A stretch of 64,000 nt of DNA from Lactarius indigo (Eukaryota > Basidiomycota > Agaricomycetes > Russulales > Russulaceae), in contig JAFKAC010000021.1 of NCBI GenBank assembly GCA_025766275.1, positions 186,001 to 250,000 of the forward strand. Direction: 5' to 3'. This document shows positions 34,659 to 46,363 of this stretch, in pieces (the stretch's first letter is position 1; each line of letters starts with the position of its first letter). The position numbers were made by a program, and so were the translations under genes. The notes under the pieces were generated by a model. It saw only the letters and a program-made list of their open reading frames with translations, did not search any database and was not told the DNA's origin.

Positions 34659-37414
34659 TTAACGAGGCTGGGGGGAGGAGAAATAACCGTAAGGCCAATA
34701 CGAAGGATATACTGAATGATACGAGGCATGTGGGTACATTCCGGGAGGGTAAGCAACGGGGTGCCACGCGGTGGGGGCAGAAAGGGGTAGGGGAGCGGAT
34801 GGGTGCGAGAGATGGTTTTCTGAGGGGGCGGAAGGTGCACCTGCGTTGTGCGCCGCGGCTTGAGTTCCCGGGGAGGTATACCACGCGACGGGGGCGAAAG
34901 AAGACGATGGGGGGGCCGAGGAAGAGGGGGGCGCGGATAGGGCTGGAACACCTGCACGCTTGCGGGCACGCTTCGGGAGTTGTGTGAGAGGGGGGTCTGC
35001 TGCGGCGCGGGCGCGTGCTTCAGCGTTCTGGGCTGCGGTTCGCGCATCTGGCGCAGCGTCACGGCCGGAACTGATTCCGCCACTGTACGGATCCGTTAGC
35101 TTGACTTTCTTGCGATTGAGGTTCCCAATGCGTTCAGTTGCTGGGGGTTCAACTTGAAGTTCCGGGGAGGACGCGAGGGGAGAGCGAGGTCTCCTCCTTT
35201 GTCGCTTTGCTCCCATTCGCTCGGCGGTCTCGGCCCATGTGCCTTGATTGGGTGGGATGGCATCCTTTTCTGGGAGTGGGCTCTCTGAACTGCGTGAGTT
35301 CTGGACAACGGCGGTCAGGCGGGACTCAACCATCTGAAGGTTTCGAACCGTCTCAGGAGACGACGGTGCGCCGTCCGTGAGGAATGCTTTGGAGACAGCA
35401 ATGACATTCTCCACAATCGATGCAGCACTCATATCGCTCTGCACCGAGCCCTCTCGAATTGGTTGCACCTTCTTCGGGGACCTGTCTACTACCACTTCTA
35501 TTCGCTGATCACCGTTCCCAAAGAAATGGGCAACGGCGGAGACGTGCTTGCACAGCCGGACCCTGGGCCAGTCGGGGCAGTCACAGGACTGCGTGCCAAG
35601 CTCAACCAAATACCTACGCGACGGGTTTGTTACGGATTGCACGTAAAAACGATCGCCGCCTAGGTCGCGGATACTCTCGGCATTCATTTCCGGTGTTCGC
35701 GAGAGAATTTCCTTGCGACGCTTGGCGGCCAGATCTTCCCCCTCAAATCCAAGCTGCTGGCGATCATGCCGGTTCTCGTACGACGGAAGCATAAGAATTA
35801 CAAGGGTGTGGACCAGATGGTCCACGCGGCGATTGCGCTTCCCCTCCAGCCACTTCGATTTTAATACATGATGATAGCTAGATGGACATTGATTTGAGTG
35901 ATCCAGCCTGATCTTCTATGTGATAGGATTACTTACGACTCAATAAGCATATTGGTATCACCCTCTTGAAAGATCGTCCGATTCTGCCTTGAGATCCCTG
36001 CCCAAAGGGGCACAACATTCATCCAATTGGTCTTGAGGTACTCCACAAAGCTTTCGGGAACCTTGTCGCTGGTCTGGATCCACTCCCAGGTTGAATCAAA
36101 CGTTGATTGATCGGGGGTTTTGACCCATTCCCGTACACGTTGCCAAAGATCTGGGAACTCATCCGTGCAGAAGCGCATCCGCATTGCGCGGAGCACGTGC
36201 CACCAGCACAATAGCACTGTGGTCTCCGGGTATACGGTTTTGATTGCCCCCATTTGCGCCTTGTCACGATCGGTCATTGTTATTCGCGGCGTGATCTCCG
36301 GGTTCCGCGTTTTTACGAAATTGAAAAAATATTCAATTGTCGCTTCCGTGCCATTTGACGACAGCATCCACGCGACAGGAACACCTGTCAAGCGGAAGTG
36401 GTGTAAGCGACCATAAGCGGGAAGCGCCACAAAGCGCACCATGGCCCCACAGATCCCTCACAATCAGGGTAAAAAGCTGCACCCCTGCATACTGAGTGGT
36501 GTTGTGGGTGGCATCAACTGATAAAAAATCGGAGCCAAGCGCACGGAAGCGGTCCCTCTGGAATTGAGTCTGTATGCATAGGACAAAACAATCTGGAGAT
36601 AATCCAGATTCAGGTGGAGGGGGATCCCTCTTGTCCTTCAGGACGGCCTCAGCACCGCCCTGCTGGAGCCGAGTGACCCACAGTCTAACGGAGATCGCGT
36701 CATTGTTGTCGAGGCGTATTTCATCATTCTCCACTACCCGACGTAGGCGGCTGACGTCGCGCATTGTCATGTGGTAATCGCGGTCCGTCCGCTTACAGGA
36801 TTCGCGCACCCGTTTCAGCTAAACAATAGCCGTTGACTTGGGAAATGAAGCAATTACATCGCACTTACTATTGCCTGTGAGCCCATGCCCGTGTAAACCA
36901 TTTCCATTACTAGCTTTCTAATGTTGTCTGACAATCTGAGGAATCGCAAATTGTCGTCGCCAAGCGCGTGATCGTGCTGGGCCTCGTACTTCCCGAGAAT
37001 AGTATCGGTGTCTGGATACAGCTTGACAATCAATTTGCATCGGCAGCCCGTCTTCATCGAAGGGATCTTCCGATCCCATTGATTTGTATTTTCGTACTCT
37101 GTCTTCCCGCCCGAGAACTCGCGTGAACACCGGTACTCGCGCCGCGCCCGCCAATTTAGTGAGTTAGACTCTTCAGTACGGCTAAGAATAAACTTAATAG
37201 TATTCTTGTATTCCTCGGCAGCGAGCCAGACCTGGAATTGGTCATCGTTAGCCCATTCCAGTGACATTTCCCCTTTCTCGCGATCGTAGGTAATGCTCCC
37301 GTATGGCGGCTTCGTGACAGCACGTTTCCCGCGGCGCAGCTTCGCGTCGGAAACAAGGTAGGTGTCGCCCCTTTTGGTAATCGAGGGGCCAGTGGGAATA
37401 TCGAAGGTGGGCAT
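34659..37414 (-). CDS. MULE transposase with SWIM zinc finger (copy B)
   Basis: The four-exon, 863-codon structure is the same as in copy A (mirror exons 37414-36869, 36818-36440, 36384-35937, 35877-34659). The DDE residues and the SWIM finger are intact. It differs from copy A by one amino acid (Glu for Lys, at 37120). Transcription runs toward the NLR gene, which is itself transcribed toward this element, so the two would produce convergent, partly complementary transcripts. Confidence 0.87.
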
Positions 37415-37681
37415 TATGGGAGATTGGGAAGAGGGATTGTTTGTCCTTCCTTCCCTTCCCTCATACACACCCAAACCGATACACAGACCGCGTTATTGAC
37501 GCATTATTTACACGTTGTTTACGCGTTTATTTATTTTACTGTTATTTCACTCTGGTATTTACTCGGTGGAAATAAAATATGGTCGCCCAAAAGTTCGAAG
37601 AAATCGGACTTTGAATTTGAGTGGCGTGAGAACCGGCAAGACCGGCCCGGACCGTGAGATCCGTGCGAAAAGTCAAAGACT

Positions 37682-37690
37682 GTGGCATGC
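37682..37690 (+). repeat. 9-bp target-site duplication half (GTGGCATGC) beside copy B
   Basis: This is the exact reverse complement of 27800-27808. Read in the orientation of the element, the two halves give GCATGCCAC at both ends of one original insertion. Confidence 0.75.
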
Positions 37691-38559
37691 CTCTAGTCAC
37701 GTGACAATTAATCTTATATTTGATTCCCCGATTGCCTTTCTGGGTTTACCCCACACCCTTGCACTCGCACTGCGACCACACACACCCACCAGTGTCTTAC
37801 GCGGATTTGTCTTTTTCTTTTATTTCCTGCATTTTATATCCTGCTGTTTGTGCCCAGTAGAATATAAATGCAGAGTGGAATAAAAAGGAAAGCCTGCAGA
37901 TGGCGCTCGCTGGTTCGGTCTCCGCTCCGAGTCGCGTCTCCAATTCAAGTTCCCGACCCGACAAACTCAGCAAGGTCCACTCTCACAACGGCGCCTAGTG
38001 CCCTAGTGCCCTCCCGACTTGCGAGTACCTTTATTATCGCATTTTCTCAGTAATTTAAGTTCTAACGTTGTGTTCATCTTCCGTCTCATCATTTTCGAGT
38101 CCGGAGAGTAGATCTGATTCTTCTGATGTGCTGCATTGCGTCGGAGAGTGGTCGTGTCAGGTTGCCCTTATACCACGTCGAGGCGATCTTGGGGCAGTCA
38201 GGGTGGCAGCACATAATATTACCTCAGAGCCCTACTGTATCTGGTGTTGTAGTTCTATATTATAGGATGCAACTCTATGCACTATGGATTACTGGCTCAC
38301 CTTTTTGACCAAGTTTTTGACCGCCGAATTTAATTCCGTCGACCTGAATGATTTTGAGGCGTCATCGCGTCTCTGGCGGTTATTGTGCCTCGTGGTTGCC
38401 TCGTGTCACGTCGTCGAACCTTCATTCACATTGGATGTTGCATCTAATTCAGTATAGTGATTACTGAACGCCTCTCGTCGATTTCGTATGCCTTTCTTGT
38501 TTGGAACAAACGGTACGTGTCAACGTTTAAATCACTATCCACTTTATTCAGGCAATGCG
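37691..38559. other. intergenic, upstream of LCL3
   Basis: No gene is supported. The stretch probably holds the LCL3 promoter. A run of short overlapping frames on the plus strand lacks splice logic. Confidence 0.45.
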
Positions 38560-39865
38560 ATGGCCACAGCCCATGCCAGCAAGCACCAGTCTCATCAGAC
38601 AGACGGTCAGTCGCTGCCCAAGCAGCTCTCTACGATTGGCCTGTCTTCCTTTCCGGGGGGCCCTCTCTGGCGTAGCCTCCAGCCCCACCCTGATAAGCTA
38701 ACGCTGTGGATCCAGGCTCAGAGCCGACGCCCGCACAAGCTCCTTCTGCTCACGATAGCTCCCGAATACCGGACCAGCCCGATACCAACGCGATCGTTGC
38801 CCTCGCGTTTCTTCTCGGTTCCGCGACCACACTGAGTACATATGCCATCTACCGCCGCTTCTTCATGCGCCTCGTGAGCGCCGAATGGGTCACCCCGAAC
38901 ATCCTAAAGCGTAGGCCTTGGGTCACAGGTGTCGTAACCAGGTGCGTCGCAGGCTCATACCTCCCTACGACGCCCTCGGCGACTAAACGACCCATTGGCC
39001 CTTCATTATTATTATTATTATTTGTTGGCGCGCAGCGTGGGCGATGGGGACAACTTTCGTCTCTACCATACCCCGGGCTTTGGCTGGCGTGGGTTGCTCA
39101 AATTCAGGCACATACCCAGACGTTCTCGAGGTGCGCGCACCGCCGCGACTCCCCCAGACGAGATGACGGACCATCCCTAACCCCACTGTGCGACGATGAC
39201 CCAACACAGAGTTAGTCGGAAAAACGATCCACATCCGCATGGCAGCGATCGACGCTCCCGAGGTGAGTCTGAGCGCCCACCCGCGTTTCACAACTTTGAC
39301 CCCTCGCAGCGCTCGCATTTCGGGAAGCCGGCGCAGGCGCAGGCCGATGAGGCGCTCGCATGGCTCAAAGAACACGTTCACGGCCGGCGGATCAAGTGCC
39401 AGCTCTTCCAGCGCGATCAGTACGGGCGCATCGTCGCGCTCCCAATTCTCCCCCGCAGCTGGTGGTGGTCTCGCCTCGGCGCGACGCGTAATCTGCCTCT
39501 CGAGATGGTCCGCGCAGGGTGGGGCGTTGTGTACACGGGCAAGGGCGCGGAGTATGGCGGCTGGGGCCAGGACGTGTTTCTCGCAGCGCAGGCCGAAGCC
39601 CAGTATGTGTGCTTATGTTTGTTCCTGTTTGCTCTCTCTAACTGGACTCTGATCAAGGGCGGCGAGGAGGGGCATTTGGCATGCTGGCACGGACATCGAA
39701 ACACCTGCAGAGTACAAAAAACGGCATCGTGCTGAACAAGAGGCGACGCGTGAGGATGATTCGGAGACGGAACTGGAAGTATTTGAGCCTGAGCTCGAAC
39801 CAAAGGGCATCCTCGACAGGATATTAAGACGATGGAAGTCTAGTAGGGGCAACCCCCAGGTTTGA
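38560..39865 (+). CDS. LCL3: LCL3-type staphylococcal-nuclease-like endonuclease
   Basis: This is a membrane-anchored, mitochondrially assigned nuclease of the fungal LCL3 family. Spliced exons give a Ser/Pro-rich N-terminus, a membrane segment (NAIVALAFLLGSATTLSTYA), WVTPNILKRRPWVTGVVTS, then the nuclease core: VGDGDNFRLYHTPGFGWR, ELVGKTIHIRMAAIDAPE (with the conserved Arg and Asp of the active site), SHFGKPAQAQADEALAWLKE, RIKCQLFQRDQYGRIVA and GWGVVYTGKGAEYG, and an acidic C-terminus ending RWKSSRGNPQV. Introns lie at about 38664-38717, 38952-39030, 39142-39209, 39270-39307 and 39603-39659. All five keep frame, and no frame break was found. ATG 38560 is preferred because the first intron then joins in frame; the N-terminus is the least certain part. 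It is convergent with the SNF2 gene, 157 bp away. Confidence 0.85.
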
Positions 39866-40022
39866 CGAAAATACCTGCTTTCGTTGCTAGTACACTCGTG
39901 GTGGACACGATAGTACTATCCAATAGCAAGGTAGCAAATATCAGATTGTAGTATAAAGTAGCAAAACCATACGAGTAGATTTGTGGGAGACGAAACCGAA
40001 GCGGCGCACAGAAATACAAGGA

Positions 40023-43000
40023 TCAGCCGTCGTCTGCGCCCTCATTCTGTTGAGGAGCTTCGGGGGCTCTCTGCTGCTGAGGCAGCATACCGAAGAGCTA
40101 AGGAAGAGCGTGAATAGGTGAGATATGCGCAAAGCGGATAAATGAGCGTACGGCTTTGATCTCTCTGACACTGAGCTTGTGTAGCTTTACTCCCGTACCC
40201 TCGCCGAGCGCCGCATCGGCCAACCCTAGTAATGCATCAACATTTTATTGCAATCGCACCAATGGGACCACGGCGTACCCATCTTGACGTCCTGTAGTCG
40301 CAACATGCGCTCCTCGATGGTCTCTTCTACGACAAGGCGCTTCACAAACACGTCCTTCTCTTGCCCAAGACGATGGACGCGATCGTACGCCTGCGATTCT
40401 GCAGCGTAGTTCCACGAGAGGTCCATGCTGCATGACGTTTCGTATGCCAATGAGGGCCCCGATCGCGTAAGAAACTAAGGACGAAGGTACACGCACTTGA
40501 CGACCCGATTCGCGATGGTGAGGTTGAGTCCGACACCGCCGCACTTGGTGCTGATCAGGATGACTTTCGGCCCGCCGATCCTGCGGAACCCAGCGAGAGC
40601 TGCCTCACGAGCCTCGCTCCTCATCTTCCCATCATATCGCAAGTTCTGGATGCCATGTCTCGCCAACAGCGTCTCTAGCAAGTCCAGCATCGACGTCCCT
40701 GTTGGACGCGAGCGCATATCAGTTACGTTGCCCAACCTCCGAAAAAGAAGACTATAGTCACATTGGGAGTACACGATCGTCTTGTCGCCGGCACCCTCTG
40801 CGATGCGGAGCTGCTCCACCAGCGCGTTCATCTTGGCGCTCGGCTCCATAGTCGTCGTCGCCCCGGCGCCAGGTGGCAACTGTGCGTTGACTGGGCTTCG
40901 CGACCTCTTTGCGTGCGGCAGGCTGCTTGCCTTTCTTTTGTGATGAAGACTCGGGTTTTTTCTCAGGTTTGACTTCGCTGCTTTCGTCATCGTCAGAGGC
41001 GCTTGACATTCGAGGTTTCTCCTGCGATAAGAGTAAAGTCAACACGATTATTATCACTTGCCCTCTCAGAAGCTCACATCTTTAGGGGAAGCCTTCACTT
41101 TCCCTTCAGGCCGGGTTAGTCCTCACATTCGCTCGAAGATACAGCCAATGACGCACAGCGTACCTTCCTGCTTTGTGCCGGCCAAGATCTGGGAAAAATC
41201 CGGTAACTCCTCATCCGAACTCAGTTCGAATATTTCTGGCTTCGCCTGTACAACAGGGCTTTGGCTTCGGAAGGGGTTTCCTTTCTTGTTTAACTGACTT
41301 CATTTCCCGTACAAGACGCGAGCGCTCCTTTTCGGCACGAGCGAATGCGCGCAACTCCTCGTGCGAAGGCTCAAAGGCACTAGAAAGGAAGATAGAGTTG
41401 GGACTGATGTCGTTCATTTTCTTGCAGACCGGGCCTATTTCCAAGTTAGCCATCCGATACGCTCAGAGTGAGTAACTGACAACCAGACGACGGAAGAGAA
41501 GAACATACAGGGACGGAAACCTCGGGCTGCCGCTTCCTCAAACGCCTTCTCCACAAGGTTATTCTGTCGTTCATCCCCATAGCCAAAGATTCCATCATGG
41601 ACAATCGCAGACTGACTCATGTCTTCCAAGCAGTCTATCGCGCGCCAGGTGAACAACGGTAACTCGTGCACGATAAATAGCACTGCTCAGGCCTCACCTG
41701 CGCAGACTTCATGCCCGCATTTCAAAACCCTGCCATTGTTTTCGTAGACTGCGCACCGGAGGTTTAGCGGATACCGAAAACGAGCAACCGAGGTGGTCGC
41801 GTACTCTCGTGACACACGGGGCACATAGTATCCTCTTCGTCCGCACTATTCGTGAAGTCAAGCTCGATCGCCCGCGCGCGATCTAGTGCCCTGTCGGGCA
41901 GTAAAAATCATGTGAGTCGACAATTGTCGCACAGATGCGAAGGCCCTACCTTTTCTTCATCCGCACAACCCACTCGGGTCCCATCACTCTCCTCGCACGT
42001 GCAAGTTCCCTTTCGCTCTCACCGCTCACCAGTAAGGTTGGATCATCGCCCTCCTCTGCTCGGATCTTCGTTGACAACGGCGGCAATAAAACGAATCCAT
42101 CAGGAACGGGTCAGAAGAGGAGACGGTATGCTCACGAGAGTGAGATGTGGGTGGCAACACAGCTGTCGCAGGCGCAAAATCATCACCAGCACTGCGGAAT
42201 GGCTGTACACCAGAATAAGCGGGGGGAAGAAGGAGAAAACAGGGGATTTACTTTTGGATAATCGTCCCTTCGCGAATGAACTTGTTTACCCGAACTTTCG
42301 CCTGCTTCTCAAAGTCATCGTATATCTGTAGAGTAGATCAGCTTGGAATCCCGTATATCTGGGAATAACGATTGCACCTGGCGCTCTTCGGGAGAGAACT
42401 GCAACGTCTCCAATTCGACGATCTTAGGTGGGAGCGTAAGTAACGGTTTTCCCTCGAGCTTCGAATCCTTGGTCCGTCGCAACAAGATGGGCTTCAGAAT
42501 ACTTTGTGCGCGTGCGCCTGCCAGCGGCGCGTCGTGAACCTGCACCTTGGTCTAAGAGATGGGATTAGCCTCATTACGGACATACGTTCAAAGTGGGGGC
42601 ATACAATGTGTTCGTGAAACGATTGCCAGTCGTTCCACGGACGGAAACGACCGAAGCGAATCAGCCCGTAAAGATCCACCCTATCATCGGGTCACTTTTG
42701 GATATCCAGGTGCGCGAATTGAATACACACAGTGAATTCGTGACCGGCGTGCCAGTCAACATCCAACGGTATTTAGCACGAAGTTGAGCAACCACCTTGC
42801 TGGCTCGTGTGGTTCTATATAGCGAAAATAAGACTAGTTGACGGGTACGGAAAGTAAACTGACATACCGGTTACGAATGAATTGTGCCTCGTCAAGCACA
42901 ACGCGGTGCCATTTCATACGTGCCAGCAGACCACTATGATGGTGGCATTTAGTCGTGACATGAGAACATATAGGCGATGAAAAATAACCCATGTTCTGAT

Positions 43001-44375
43001 AACCATTCGATTTCATCCTCCGGGTCAACATTGGGGTCTTTAATGACAAAGTCTTGGATGAGAGTGTGATACGTCGTGATGATGATCTACCAACCCGTGC
43101 GATGAGATGAGTGCTAGGCGAAGACAATCGTAAAAGGAAGAGCGCTACGTCTTTTTCTCGTATTGCGGATAAATTCTTGAGTTTGGTCTTTCCGTGATGA
43201 ATATGCGCAGTGAAGATCCCGTTCGTCTTTGATTCTAGTTCTTCCTTCCACTACGTAAACTAGAAGTCAAAAGAGGCATGCCTTCACATAATGTAATGAC
43301 ATACTTGGTGCAATAGTGCAGCTGGAACGACGACGAGGGTTGTGCAGTAATTTTCATTGGGGCCTGGCGTGTTCGTGGCCATAGTGGCAATCATCTGAAC
43401 GGTTTTACCTTTACGGTGGTCATCAGAACACGCGCGTCCCGCACAGGATGCAAAACAGACCAAGTCCCATATCGTCGCTACGGTTCAAAGCTCAGACAGT
43501 GAGACAGAGACGTAACAAATGGGTACGGACGCCAAAATTCCGCCCTTGTACGCCGTCTCTTTCTCTTGCATCAACATCCTAGGATGGCAATCTAGCTTTT
43601 CTCTCGACGCGGTGCGGAGTCTTACCAACTGACACCGATAATTTGATGTGGGATAAGGCGGACCTCCATCCCTGGAAGGAGGTCCTTCGCACTGAAAGGT
43701 TGTGTGGTGTCAGTGGAGAGAATGTATGAGATACTATTGCACGGACTCTTTCAGGCCTAGGTATTTCATTCCATCCTTGACTTGCATGTCCTGACCCAGA
43801 TTGTCGATGGACCTCGAGACAAACTCCGCCAACCTAAGTCAGCGTTAATAATTTTACGACTGGTCAGGAGGTACACATGCCGCTGGTCTTGATCATCCCC
43901 TCCAAAGTCTAATCTGGTTAATGGGCCTTCCACTTCACCCCTGACAGCAAACTCGGCATCCAGGGGATTCTCCGATGAGCCGGCCCTGAACATAGATGTA
44001 ATGAGAGACTGCGTCTCACGAGCAGCGCGTTCCTCGGGTGAGAGAATTGGGTCGGTGACCGCGGCATCTAATCAATGTCAAGATGACAAAGTGGGTCAAA
44101 TTTTAAGAAAGTTACGTACTTGGAGACTGAGTATTCGCAAGGAGGCCTGAAGGCAGCTCCCTGAGGTCTGTACGTGGCACTCGCTGTGCCTGACGCTTGT
44201 TCAGGGGTGCTACCAGTGCACCAGTGTATCCAGCGCCTCGCCTACGCTTGTCGCCGGTTTTCTGTGACTGTAGGAGAGACGGAACTGGCGAAAAAGACGA
44301 ATCATCCTCCGCGTCAGAAAGAGTGAGATCGAGGGCTGCAAGGATACGCGATTTTGAGGGACCTTGTTCTGCCAT
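40023..44375 (-). CDS. SNF2-family ATPase with inserted RING finger (RAD5/RAD16/ULS1 type)
   Basis: This is a DNA-translocating ATPase with a C3HC4 RING between its two helicase lobes, the architecture of ubiquitin-ligase chromatin remodellers. Visible in order: MAEQGPSKSRILAALDLTLS; GMEVRLIPHQIIGVSW (Q-motif region, about 43660); GGILADDMGLGKTVQMIATM split by introns (Walker A, about 43450); VITTYHTL-like text; RVVLDEAQFIRNR (motif II, about 42880); MLTGTPVTNSL; ILKPILLRRTKDS; RLRQLCCHPHL; the RING residues CPVC (about 41800), KCGHEVC, DCLEDM and a final CPVCKKMND; then YDGKMRSEAREAAL, STKCGGVGLNLT (motif V) and AYDRVHRLGQEKDVFVKRL (motif VI with the Arg finger); and a last exon with LFGM ending at 40023. 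More than ten introns keep frame. One break near 40850 fits one extra base. No HIRAN domain was seen. Confidence 0.85.
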
Positions 44376-44819
44376 GATCAATGTAGAGGAGAAAGCAGTG
44401 GAGAATTGTAGACGCCGCGCAGGACGGACCAGTCGCGTCCCAATTCGGCGCGTCTGTTCCCGTGGCATCGCTTACTCACGTCTCACTTACCTTAATAGGC
44501 AACCGACTAGTTGTGGTCCTAGCCTCGTTCCTCGCTCCTAGGATCTCATCTCCCACGCCTTCCTAGGCCCCCTGCTGAGCGTCTTGTTCTTACACGGTCA
44601 CTCACCCAGACTGCTCAGGCTCGTGGACGTTCAAGCGTAGGATTATCGAAACAGGTCCATTTATTATATCTAAGCGGAATGATGATCGGTTAGCCATCCT
44701 CTAGCACCCCTACCAACATATTTTCCTGGGAAACAGCGAGGGCGAGGTTCGTGCCCAAGTGGTCGCCCAGTCCGCCCCAAACTCGTATAACGCTCTACCA
44801 CCAAGTCCGCATCGGAACC
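44376..44819. other. spacer between SNF2 gene start and the conserved unknown gene
   Basis: This stretch holds the SNF2 promoter and the 3' flank of the next gene. No other coding signal was seen. Confidence 0.4.
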
Positions 44820-46010
44820 TTACATGCCGGCCAGGGCAGCGAAAGCCCATGAGTTTTGAACATGAGCCTTTTCGGTTCTAGCGACGACGAAACTGTCGAA
44901 TTCCCAGCGCCCGAAAACAAGCATAACGAGGCCTGTAACCTAATCCGCAGCCGCTGCTAAATACCCCTGAAAAGCGTGTGAACATAGCACATCAAGAACA
45001 GTCCTCGACTTACCTCTCGATCTCCTAGAAACTCGCCGTATGCCAATGCGATGGCGATCCAAAAGCCAAGATCGACCCCGAGCTTCCCAACTTCGTCGAT
45101 GTGTACCTCGAAGACACCCGTCGATGAACTGACGGAGAACACGGGTGTAGTATCATGGAAGGTGACGAGGGGTGCCGGACCATGTGCTATTTGTGAAGAG
45201 TGAGCGCCCTCCAGTCGGCAGTCACCATCGGCCCAGTCTGGAAGCGGGCTCAGTGAGAACGAGTTGGACTGCGTGGGTGCACTGTTCCTTAGGGCACGGA
45301 GTGCTCGTGAAAACAACCCCTCGGACGCTGGGGTCGCGGAGGCGTATGTGTAGGGTGACAATATAAACTGGGATACCCCAGAGCGCGTCCTCGGATGCCG
45401 CTGCGCAAGCTGGTCAAGCTTCGCATGTACAGCGCCCGGAGATGGCGGTGCCACGAGCGCACTCGGAGGCGTAGGCGCAGGCGGGTAGGTGTGCGTCTGC
45501 GAAAATTGGCCGCTCGTTGCGTCTGTGAGTGTCGCATCCGAATCTGTGGACGAGTGGGACGCCGCAGGGATGCGGGGCGAAGGGGAAGGGCTGGCTCGCA
45601 GGTACTGAGGGCGGTGAAGTGATATTGGTGCGGCATGAGAACTTAAGTGAGCCAGGAGAATGATACAGAGAGCTGGGGGGCACGGGGGTGAGGGGGACGA
45701 AGACACCTCGTGGAAAGTTGGGGGCTCGCAGATGAATATACCACCCACGCAAAGGCCGATGTATTTCCCACAACACCTTCGACGTTGCATTATCCTAATG
45801 ACCGTTATCAAATAACAATGCAACAACCACAAGATTGAGACGCACGACCACGTGTTCTATGATCTCATTGTCCGACAGGAGCCGGTCCTGTCAATGCCAG
45901 AGTCGCATGGGTATCCGGAGTAAACAGATAAGAGGCAGATACGCACCTTGTACCATATGACGCGCTCACTCTTCTCCTCGGCGACGTTAACCCTATTCAC
46001 GGACAAAACA
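44820..46010 (-). CDS. conserved fungal protein of unknown function
   Basis: Minus-strand exons join in a consistent order: VNVAEEKSERVIWYK (about 45960), DRLLSDNEIIEHV, then a long exon with KVLWEIHRPLRGWYIHLRAP and FPRGVFVPLTPVPPSS, a Ser/Thr/Pro-rich middle, and GVSQFILSPYTYASA, LVTFHDTTPVFSVSSSTGVF and LGVDLGFWIAIALAYGEFLG. After an intron (GTAAGTCGAGG to GATTAG) the last exon has VTGLVMLVFGRWEFDSF and ends at 44820-44822. One frame change in the middle (about 45580) fits one extra base. The C-terminal part has two hydrophobic stretches that could span a membrane. I do not recognise the family. The first exon is not resolved. It is head to head with the PIG-N gene. Confidence 0.6.
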
Positions 46011-46363
46011 TCCGAGCTGACAACGTTACGGTACACCAGGTAGACACGAGTGGTTATCCTAACTCACCTTCGTACCGTATATCTGACTGTCGGGGAGATT
46101 GGAGATCCTGGTATCTGGGCTTGCATGTTTACGTTACTTGTAGCGGTGGTTACTTTCAAAGTATATGGTGAGGGGTTCGCAGAGGGTATCCGCGGCTGTA
46201 TCCTGCCTCCACGTTTAATCAATCCAGCGATATGTTGGCATCATTGTCACCGACAGCGGCCCGGCCCGCCTGGTCGATCAACTCGGCCACGACTTCAACC
46301 CGCCTTTCCATTTAGCGCCGACCCTCATGCTCTTTGCTCTCCTCCCATCGGTTACCCACAATC
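46011..46363. promoter_or_regulatory. shared upstream region of the unknown gene and PIG-N
   Basis: About 350 bp lie between two divergent genes. They hold the PIG-N promoter and probably the first exon of the minus-strand gene. No specific element can be assigned. Confidence 0.45.

Larger units (their letters stand above)
32830..37681 (-). mobile_element. Mutator-like DNA transposon (MULE), copy B (inverted)
   Basis: This is the same 4852-bp element as copy A, in reverse orientation; position in B equals 60629 minus position in A. The right-hand end (AGTTAGGTACTTT on the plus strand) abuts the ankyrin array at 32829/32830. The left-hand end (ending AAAGACT) lies at 37681. Substitutions seen relative to A are at 37120 (Lys to Glu in the transposase), 37304 (silent) and 37512 (5' non-coding). 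The low divergence means recent transposition, or homogenisation by gene conversion between the copies. Confidence 0.88.

Noticed and set aside
22948..37681. LTR retrotransposon or assembly duplication as explanation for the inverted copies
   Set aside because: There is no reverse transcriptase or long terminal repeat. A DDE transposase, terminal inverted repeats and distinct flanking genes are present, with three substitutions between the copies.
27800..37690. Target-duplication match as coincidence of the palindromic GCATGC core
   Set aside because: The match covers all nine bases including the non-palindromic CAC/GTG part, begins exactly at the element borders on both sides, and has the length expected for this transposon class. 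It remains an inference.
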